DNA of 64,000 nt from Amycolatopsis orientalis DSM 40040 = KCTC 9412 (GTDB lineage Bacteria > Actinomycetota > Actinomycetes > Mycobacteriales > Pseudonocardiaceae): NCBI RefSeq assembly GCF_000478275.1, contig NZ_ASJB01000057.1, forward strand, positions 1 through 64,000, read 5' to 3'. The position numbers and the translations under genes were made by a program. Numbering within the stretch: position 1 is the stretch's first letter; every line of letters begins with the position of its first letter. Below the pieces are notes generated by a model, which made no database searches, was not told the origin of the DNA, and saw nothing but the letters and a program-made list of their open reading frames with translations. Below are positions 58,643-64,000 of the stretch, in pieces.

Positions 58643-59583
58643 GACGGGACCGCCGGATTCCGGTGCAGGGAAAGGTAGACGTCGTCGAGCGTGGGCTCGG
58701 CGACGGTGAGGTCCTTCATCGGCGCGCCCGCCGCGTCGAGGGCGCGGACCAGCACGGTGATGTCGGCGGGCCCGGACAGGGCGACGCCGACCACCAGCCC
58801 GGCCGCCGACGTCGTGCAGCGCATGCCGAGTCTGTGCAGCGCGGCCAGCGCGCGGCGGGCGGCGAGGTCGGTGCCGAAGGTCAGGGTCGCGGTCCGTTCC
58901 CCGAGGCGCGCCTTCAGTTCGGACGGCCGCCCGGAAACCGTGACATGCCCCAGTCCCAGCACGATGACGTGATCGGCCAGCCGGTCGGCCTCCTCGAGAT
59001 ACTGCGTGGTGAGCACGACGGTGGTGCCCCTGGCGGCGAGCCGCTCGACGCCGTCCCAGAGACCCGCGCGGCTGACCGGGTCGAGGCCGGTGGTGGGTTC
59101 GTCCAGGAAGAGGACGTCGGGGGAGCCGACGAGTCCCGCGGCCAGGTCGAGCCGCCGCCGCATCCCGCCGGAGTACGTCCGCGCGGGGCGGTCCGCCGCG
59201 TCGTCGAGGCCGAACATGGCGAGCAGTTCGGCCGCGCGGGCCTTGGCCTGACGCCGGTTCGCGCCCAGCAGCCGGGCGACGAGTTCGAGGTTGCCGCGAC
59301 CGGACAGCGCGTCGTCGACGGCGGCGAACTGGCCGGTGACCCCGATCCGCCGCCGGACGTGGTGCCCGGCGCGGACGACGTCGAAACCGCAGACCTTGGC
59401 GCTGCCGGCGCTCGGTTTGACACGGGTGCTGAGGATGTCGATCAGTGTCGTCTTCCCGGCGCCGTTGTGCCCGAGCACCGCGAGTACGGTGCCCCTGCCG
59501 ACGCGAAGACCGACACCGGCGAGGGCCGTCACCTCACCGTAGTGCTTGGCGAGGCCGGTCACCTCGATGGCAGCCTGCTCCAT
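58639..59583 (-). CDS. ABC transporter ATP-binding protein (DrrA-like)
   Basis: 314 residues. Walker A LGHNGAGKTTLI, signature TYSGGMRRRLDLA, Walker B VLFLDEPTTGLDP, plus the extra C-terminal domain of DrrA/NodI-type ATPases. GGGAG five nt before ATG 59583 is preferred over GTG 59589. Drives the adjacent DrrB-like permease. Confidence 0.92.
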   Translation of the reverse strand: MEQAAIEVTGLAKHYGEVTALAGVGLRVGRGTVLAVLGHNGAGKTTLIDILSTRVKPSAGSAKVCGFDVVRAGHHVRRRIGVTGQFAAVDDALSGRGNLELVARLLGANRRQAKARAAELLAMFGLDDAADRPARTYSGGMRRRLDLAAGLVGSPDVLFLDEPTTGLDPVSRAGLWDGVERLAARGTTVVLTTQYLEEADRLADHVIVLGLGHVTVSGRPSELKARLGERTATLTFGTDLAARRALAALHRLGMRCTTSAAGLVVGVALSGPADITVLVRALDAAGAPMKDLTVAEPTLDDVYLSLHRNPAVPS

Positions 59584-59722
59584 CGCCACTCCCTGGGATC
59601 TTGTCCGCCGAAACTACCGAGGAATTCGGCGTCGCCGCAATGAACAAAACGGACTCCGGGTGCCCGTCACAATTCCGCGCTCCCTTCTTCGCACGCGCGT
59701 CACAAAAGTGCCCGCAACCGGT

Positions 59723-59768
59723 CTCGTGAGTGGTAATGACGGTTAGAACCGTCATTACCACTCACGAG
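59723..59768. repeat. 46-bp palindromic element A, copy 5 (inverted orientation)
   Basis: Same perfect 22-bp arms, but the central dinucleotide is AG instead of CT, which is the element read on the other strand. Unlike the others it lies between divergent genes, where a terminator would not be expected. Confidence 0.9.
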
Positions 59769-59835
59769 ACCAAAGCCAAAACAGTTACCCCCTTTACAAA
59801 AGCCGTCCGGTTTTCCTCAGGCCGCCTGCGCTTGC

Positions 59836-59864
59836 TTGTTTCCCCGATCTTCCGCCAGTAGCGT
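59836..59864 (+). promoter_or_regulatory. Promoter of the mce operon
   Basis: TTGTTT (59836-59841), 17-nt spacer, TAGCGT (59859-59864), about 50 nt before the first gene of the operon. Confidence 0.5.
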
Positions 59865-59914
59865 GCTGCACAAGTTGGCCGTTCGGCCGGGGAAGTCGAA
59901 GTGAGGAAGCCCGA

Positions 59915-60691
59915 ATGTCAGTGCTGACCGGGCGCGTTCTGCGCGCCTTCCTACTCCCGGCGGTGCTGGGGCTGGGGGCGCTTTCGCTGGCTTCCGCCTC
60001 CGCCGCCGATCCCGCGCGAACGCGGCAAGCCGAACCCGCACAGCCGCCCGCCGCCGCGCAAGCCGGACTGAAGTTCGGTTTCTACGTCGGCGACGAGCAG
60101 CAGCCCACGACGAGCCGGGTCGCGAAACTCGGCTCGGACATCACGTTCCCGCAGGGGCTGTTCGACGGCAAGATCCTCGGCTTCGTCGGCAGGGTGCCGA
60201 TCGCCGGCAAACTCGCCATCCCGCCGACGTCGAGCTATTTCGTGTCCTTCCGCTTCATGCCCGCCACCGGTGACGTGGAACTGATCCCGGACGGCGACGC
60301 CACCGGCACCGTCGAGGTGAAGACCGGCGCCACCACCGGCTGCAAGGCGGTCGGCACCAACCTCTGCGCGGATTCCGACGTCACGAACAAGATGTTCATC
60401 AAGCTTTCCAACGTCAAAGTGGACGGCAAGGTCCTCGACGTCGGCCCGAACTGCCGGACAGCGCAATCGGTCGTGGTGAACATCAAAGCGCTGGTGCCGC
60501 TCGCGTTCCCCGCCCCGCCGGTGAAGGTCACCACCACCTTCCCCACCCCCGGTTTCGCCGGTTGCGGTGGCCGTGAGGACCTGAGCCCGCTGCTCACCGG
60601 TCTGGTGTCCGGGCCGGGCAACACACTGGTCACCCACCTGAAGCTGCGCTGTACCGGCGATGGGCCGCCCCCCAACGGATGCGGAGCCTGA
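59915..60691 (+). CDS. Secreted protein of unknown function at the head of an mce operon
   Basis: 258 residues. Signal peptide VLRAFLLPAVLGLGALSLAS with cleavage near ASA-AD, no lipobox. The mature part is beta-rich with four Cys (GCKAVGTNLCAD, GPNCRTA, GFAGCGG...) that could form disulfides. GAGGAAG upstream of ATG 59915. Ends 2 nt before yrbE1A, so it belongs to the operon; I do not know a standard Mce component like it. Likely periplasmic or cell-wall-associated helper of the transporter. Confidence 0.78.
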   Translation: MSVLTGRVLRAFLLPAVLGLGALSLASASAADPARTRQAEPAQPPAAAQAGLKFGFYVGDEQQPTTSRVAKLGSDITFPQGLFDGKILGFVGRVPIAGKLAIPPTSSYFVSFRFMPATGDVELIPDGDATGTVEVKTGATTGCKAVGTNLCADSDVTNKMFIKLSNVKVDGKVLDVGPNCRTAQSVVVNIKALVPLAFPAPPVKVTTTFPTPGFAGCGGREDLSPLLTGLVSGPGNTLVTHLKLRCTGDGPPPNGCGA

Positions 60692-60693
60692 CG

Positions 60694-61497
60694 ATGACCA
60701 ATCCCGTCGCCCTGCTCGCCCGCGCGCCGGAGAAGGCCGCCGCCGCGCTGCGCGAGTTCGGCCGGATGTGCGCCATGGGGATCGACGTCGTCCTCGCGAT
60801 GTTCCGCCGTCCGGTGCAGATCCGTGAGTTCATCCAGCAGTTCTGGTTCATCGCCAGTGTGTCGATCACGCCGGCGATCCTCGTGTCGATCCCGTTCGGT
60901 GCGGTCATCTCCCTGCAGCTCGGTTCCCTCACGAGCCAGATCGGCGCGCAGCAGTTCAACGGCGCCGCCAGCGTTCTCGCCGTCGTGCAGCAGGCCAGCC
61001 CGATCGTGACGACGCTGATCATCGCGGGCGCCGGGGGTTCGGCGATCTGCGCGGACCTCGGTGCCCGCTCCATCCGTGAGGAGATCGACGCGATGGAGGT
61101 GCTCGGCGTCTCGCCGATCCACCGGCTGATCGTCCCGCGGGTACAGGCCGCCATCGGCGTTTCGGTGCTGCTCAACGGTTTGGTCAGTGTCGTCGGCGTG
61201 CTCGGCGGCTATTTCTTCAACGTCATCGTGCAGGGCGGGACGCCGGGCGCGTATCTCGCGAGCTTCAACGCGCTGGCGCAGCTGCCCGACCTCGTCGTCA
61301 GCTCGATCAAGGCGTTCATCTTCGGTTTCCTCGCGGGTGTCGTCGCGTCGTACCGGGGCCTCAATCCCCGGGGCGGCCCGAAAGGCGTCGGCGACGTCGT
61401 CAACCAGTCGGTGGTGATCACGTTCCTGCTCCTGTTCTTCGTCAACACCATCCTGACCGCGCTGTACCTGCAGCTCGTCCCGGCGAAGGGAACCTGA
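60694..61497 (+). CDS. yrbE1A: YrbE1A, MlaE-type permease of an Mce transporter
   Basis: 267 residues, five or six membrane segments. The MlaE/YrbE block GSAICADLGARSIREEIDAMEVLGVSPIH is present with the conserved EEIDAME coupling helix, then the LYLQLVPAKGT C-terminus. Together with YrbE1B it forms the membrane channel of an Mce lipid/sterol importer. GGAG seven nt before ATG 60694. Confidence 0.93.
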   Translation: MTNPVALLARAPEKAAAALREFGRMCAMGIDVVLAMFRRPVQIREFIQQFWFIASVSITPAILVSIPFGAVISLQLGSLTSQIGAQQFNGAASVLAVVQQASPIVTTLIIAGAGGSAICADLGARSIREEIDAMEVLGVSPIHRLIVPRVQAAIGVSVLLNGLVSVVGVLGGYFFNVIVQGGTPGAYLASFNALAQLPDLVVSSIKAFIFGFLAGVVASYRGLNPRGGPKGVGDVVNQSVVITFLLLFFVNTILTALYLQLVPAKGT

Positions 61498-61501
61498 TCC
61501 C

Positions 61502-62341
61502 GTGACCAGCGTCCCCGAACGGGCCCGCGAGGCGTTCAAACGCCCCGGCAACAGTCTTTTCGAACTGGGCGACCAGTTGCTGTTCTACATCCGCGCGCTC
61601 GCGGCGATCCCGATGGCGGTCACCCGCTACTTCCGCGAAGTGGTGCGCCTGCTGGCGGAAGTGACCTTCGGCAGCGGCGCCCTCGCGGTCATCGGCGGCA
61701 CGGTCGGGGTGATGGTCGGCCTGTGCGTGTTCACCGGGATCACGGTGGGGCTGCAGGGTTTCAGCGCACTGAACCAGATCAACATCTCGGCGATGACCGG
61801 CTTCCTCACCGCGTACTTCAACACCCGCGAGATCGCGCCGCTCTCGGCCGGGCTCGCGTTGTCCGCGACGGTCGGCGCCGGGTTCACCGCGCAGCTGGGC
61901 GCCATGCGGATCTCCGAGGAGATCGACGCGCTCGAAGTGATGGCCGTGCGCAGCATGCCGTACCTGGTCACCACCCGGATCGTGGCCGGGTTCATCGCGA
62001 TCATCCCGCTCTACGTGATCGGCCTGCTGATCTCCTACCTCGGCTCGCGGGTGACGACGGTCGTCTTCTTCGGCCAGTCCGGCGGGACCTACGACCACTA
62101 CTTCTCCTTGTTCCTACCGCCTGAAGACGTCTTGTGGTCGTTCGGCAAGGTACTGGTGTTCAGCGTCGGCGTGATCCTCACGCACTGCTTCTACGGCTAT
62201 CGCGCGGCGGGTGGTCCGGCGGGGGTCGGCGTCGCGGTCGGGCGTGCCGTGCGGACGTCGATCGTCCTGATCAGCGTGCTGGACCTGTTCCTCAGCCTGG
62301 CCATTTGGGGCGCGACCACGACGGTGAAGGTGTCCGGATGA
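61502..62341 (+). CDS. yrbE1B: YrbE1B, second MlaE-type permease
   Basis: 279 residues. TAQLGAMRISEEIDALEVMAVRSMPYL is the YrbE1B form of the coupling helix. GTG 61502, 4 nt after yrbE1A; the stop overlaps mceA by four bases. Heterodimer partner of YrbE1A in the inner membrane. Confidence 0.93.
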   Translation: MTSVPERAREAFKRPGNSLFELGDQLLFYIRALAAIPMAVTRYFREVVRLLAEVTFGSGALAVIGGTVGVMVGLCVFTGITVGLQGFSALNQINISAMTGFLTAYFNTREIAPLSAGLALSATVGAGFTAQLGAMRISEEIDALEVMAVRSMPYLVTTRIVAGFIAIIPLYVIGLLISYLGSRVTTVVFFGQSGGTYDHYFSLFLPPEDVLWSFGKVLVFSVGVILTHCFYGYRAAGGPAGVGVAVGRAVRTSIVLISVLDLFLSLAIWGATTTVKVSG

Positions 62342-63561
62342 GCGCGCGGGCACGGACGCAGGCCGCCGGGGTGATCTTCCTCGTCATCCTGGTGCTGCTC
62401 GGCTGGCTCGCCGTCGCCATCTTCAACAAGGACTTCGACCGCGCGGAGCTGGTCACGCTCAAAACCGACCGGGTCGGCAACCAGCTGGCCCCGCCCGCCG
62501 AGGTCAAGGTCCGCGGCGTCCCGTTCGGCGAGGTCCGGGCGGTCCGCGGCAGTGCGGACGGCGCCGAGATCGATCTCGCCATCGACCCGGCGAAAATCGA
62601 TCAGCTGCCGAAGAACGTCTCGGCCCGGCTGCTGCCGAAGACGGTGTTCGGTGAGCGGTACGTCAACCTCGTGCTGCCGGACCGGCCCGCCGGTGGTTCG
62701 CTGCGGGACGGCGACGTCATCACCCAGGACCGTTCGGCCAACGCGATCGAACTCGAACGCGTGCTCGGTGATCTGCTGCCCCTGCTGCGGGCGGTGCAGC
62801 CGCAGAAGCTCAACAGCTCCCTCGGCGCGATCTCGCTGGCACTCGACAATCGCGGGAAACCCTTGGGGGACAGCATCGTCCAGCTCAACGACCTGCTCGG
62901 CCGGGTGAACCCGCTGATGCCCCAGTTCAAGGCCGACATCAGCCGTGCGGCCGACGTCGCCGATCTCTACACCGGGGCCGCGCCGGACATCCTGAACGCT
63001 CTTTCGGATCTTTCCACGACGGCGAAGACCATTGTGGACACTCGCGCGGATCTCGACAAGCTGTACACCAGCGTCACCGCCGCCAGTGGTGATCTGAACA
63101 AGTTCCTGGTGCAGAACAAGGACAACATCATCGGCGTCAGCGCGAAGAGCAGGCCGACGCTGGAACTGCTCTCGCGGTACTCGCCCGAGTTCCCTTGCCT
63201 GTTCGACGCCGTGAACCGGCTCAAGCCGGTGATGGAGAAGGCATTGGGCAAGGGCACCGGCGAGCCGGGGCTGCATGTGACGCTGTCCGTCCACGACGCG
63301 CGGGACAAGTACGTGCCGGGCCGTGACGATCCGAGGTTCGACCAGAAGGGCGGACCGAGGTGTTACGGCGGGGGTGGGACTTCGGCGGCGGTGACCTTCG
63401 CCGCCGATGGGGACCTCGGCCCGGCCAATTCGAAGGGGGAACGAGGGCTGGTCGCCGAGATGCTGGCGCCGTCGCTCGGGATGCGGCCGGCCGAGGTCCC
63501 GGACTGGAGCAGCGTGCTCGTGGGCCCGGCGTTACGCGGTACGGAGGTGACCGTTCAATGA
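62338..63561 (+). CDS. mceA: MceA, first MCE-domain subunit
   Basis: 407 residues. One N-terminal membrane anchor (AAGVIFLVILVLLGWLAVAIF), then an MCE/MlaD domain with GNQLAPPAEVKVRGVPFGEV and LPKTVFGERYVNLV, and a long helical region (about 130-300) that in Mce complexes forms the substrate tunnel. The last 80 residues are Gly/Pro-rich. ATGA overlaps at both ends show strict operon structure. Confidence 0.92.
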   Translation: MSARARTQAAGVIFLVILVLLGWLAVAIFNKDFDRAELVTLKTDRVGNQLAPPAEVKVRGVPFGEVRAVRGSADGAEIDLAIDPAKIDQLPKNVSARLLPKTVFGERYVNLVLPDRPAGGSLRDGDVITQDRSANAIELERVLGDLLPLLRAVQPQKLNSSLGAISLALDNRGKPLGDSIVQLNDLLGRVNPLMPQFKADISRAADVADLYTGAAPDILNALSDLSTTAKTIVDTRADLDKLYTSVTAASGDLNKFLVQNKDNIIGVSAKSRPTLELLSRYSPEFPCLFDAVNRLKPVMEKALGKGTGEPGLHVTLSVHDARDKYVPGRDDPRFDQKGGPRCYGGGGTSAAVTFAADGDLGPANSKGERGLVAEMLAPSLGMRPAEVPDWSSVLVGPALRGTEVTVQ

Positions 63562-64000
63562 GGAGTGTCGCGGGCCCGGCGATCAAGGGCCTGATCTTCT
63601 TCGTGATCACCGCGGTGGCGACCGGTATCCTGGCCATCACCATCGCGAACTCCGGCGTCGGCACGACGGTCGGCTACACCGCCAGGTTCACCGATGCGAC
63701 CTCGGTCAACCCCGGGGACGAGGTCCGGATGTCCGGGGTCCGGATCGGCCAGGTGGATTCGGTCGCCGTGGTCGAACGCCGCCTCGCGGACGTGCGGTTC
63801 TCGATCGAGGACAGGCGCCGTCTCACCGCGGGCGCGTCGATCACCATCCGGTACCGCAACCTCGTCGGCCAGCGGTACCTCGCGATCGACCCCGGTCCCG
63901 ACGGCCCGCCCGTGCTCGACCGAGGAGCGCTGATCCCGCCCGAGCGGACGCATCCGGCGCTGGACCTCACCGCGTTGTTCAACGGGTTCAAACCGCTGTT
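63558..64000 (+). CDS. mceB: MceB, second MCE-domain subunit (cut by window end)
   Basis: 147 codons visible, no stop before position 64000. N-terminal membrane anchor (GLIFFVITAVATGILAITIA) and an MCE domain with FTDATSVNPGDEVRMSGVRIG and ITIRYRNLVGQRYLAI. ATG overlaps the mceA stop. The remaining mce genes (C-F) should follow beyond the window. Confidence 0.92.
   Translation, partial: MRSVAGPAIKGLIFFVITAVATGILAITIANSGVGTTVGYTARFTDATSVNPGDEVRMSGVRIGQVDSVAVVERRLADVRFSIEDRRRLTAGASITIRYRNLVGQRYLAIDPGPDGPPVLDRGALIPPERTHPALDLTALFNGFKPL

Larger units (their letters stand above)
59584..59914. other. Divergent intergenic region drrA-like / mce operon
   Basis: Holds palindromic element A copy 5 (59723-59768) and, nearer the plus-strand genes, a promoter at 59836-59864. 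No coding sequence is recognisable. Confidence 0.6.

Noticed and set aside
1..64000. tRNA, rRNA, CRISPR, insertion sequence or prophage genes
   Set aside because: No cloverleaf, regularly spaced repeats, transposase, integrase or phage structural motifs were seen in either strand.

Overview
The window is high-GC DNA with GTG starts, SD-led operons and many leaderless-looking genes. The mix of glycerol (gyl) operon, Mce/YrbE transport genes, MptB-like mannosyltransferase, WYL/Rrf2/Lrp regulators and a large iterative PKS points to a mycolata-related actinomycete of the Pseudonocardiaceae; Amycolatopsis is my best guess, by inference only. I see no rRNA, tRNA, CRISPR array, transposase or prophage gene.

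Layout. 1-832: a SugE/Gdx-type guanidine exporter on the minus strand, preceded by a guanidine-III (ykkC-III) riboswitch. 833-9966: a tightly overlapping four-gene operon encoding a thermolysin-like zincin, a CHAT caspase-like protease fused to a degenerate STAND module, a 1546-aa membrane-anchored STAND NTPase with a CHAT-like C-terminus, and a 337-aa protein of unknown family. This is the best candidate for an undescribed conflict/cell-death type system. 9976-15776: mannosyltransferase, DUF4230 protein, SRPBCC protein, cation/proton antiporter, and a WYL regulator divergent from a DinB-like protein. 15950-18408: a translationally coupled nitrilase-family amidase and aromatic amino-acid oxidase, resembling an amino acid to amide to acid (auxin or arylacetate) pathway. 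18372-24154: VanZ-like protein, isochorismatase-like hydrolase, beta-propeller protein, two secreted phosphatases and a MerR regulator. 24319-24780: an ACT-like protein behind a leader peptide (MQRFTRLVVVKRAG) with mutually exclusive hairpins, i.e. a branched-chain amino-acid attenuator. 24781-31744: the glycerol regulon: IclR regulator, glycerol kinase fused to a hemerythrin-like domain, and the divergent glpF-glpK-glpD operon with twin operators. 31828-44685: accessory metabolism and regulators: NmrA-like SDR/Rrf2 pair, MFS/Lrp pair, GH3 glucanase, Lcp-like rubber oxygenase with TetR, TetR/flavin monooxygenase pair, and an SDR plus a tetrad-less aldo/keto reductase. 44987-59583: a PUFA-synthase-like PKS cluster (NPD-NPD-KS-AT-ACP-KR; KS-AT-DH-PPT-like; ACP; hydrolase; glycosyltransferase) next to a DrrAB-like exporter, probably making an exported glycosylated lipid. 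59915-64000: the start of an mce operon (secreted protein, yrbE1A, yrbE1B, mceA, partial mceB), cut by the window edge.

Several families of palindromic elements are scattered between genes: a 46-bp element in five copies (two strand orientations), a roughly 80-bp nested hairpin in two copies, a 22-bp arm shared by two sites, and a 13-bp palindrome GTCCACWGTGGAC found mostly inside coding sequence. Regulation is unusually readable here: many start codons lie 6-7 nt behind a TAnnnT hexamer without a Shine-Dalgarno sequence, suggesting leaderless mRNAs, and several promoters carry a perfect inverted repeat.
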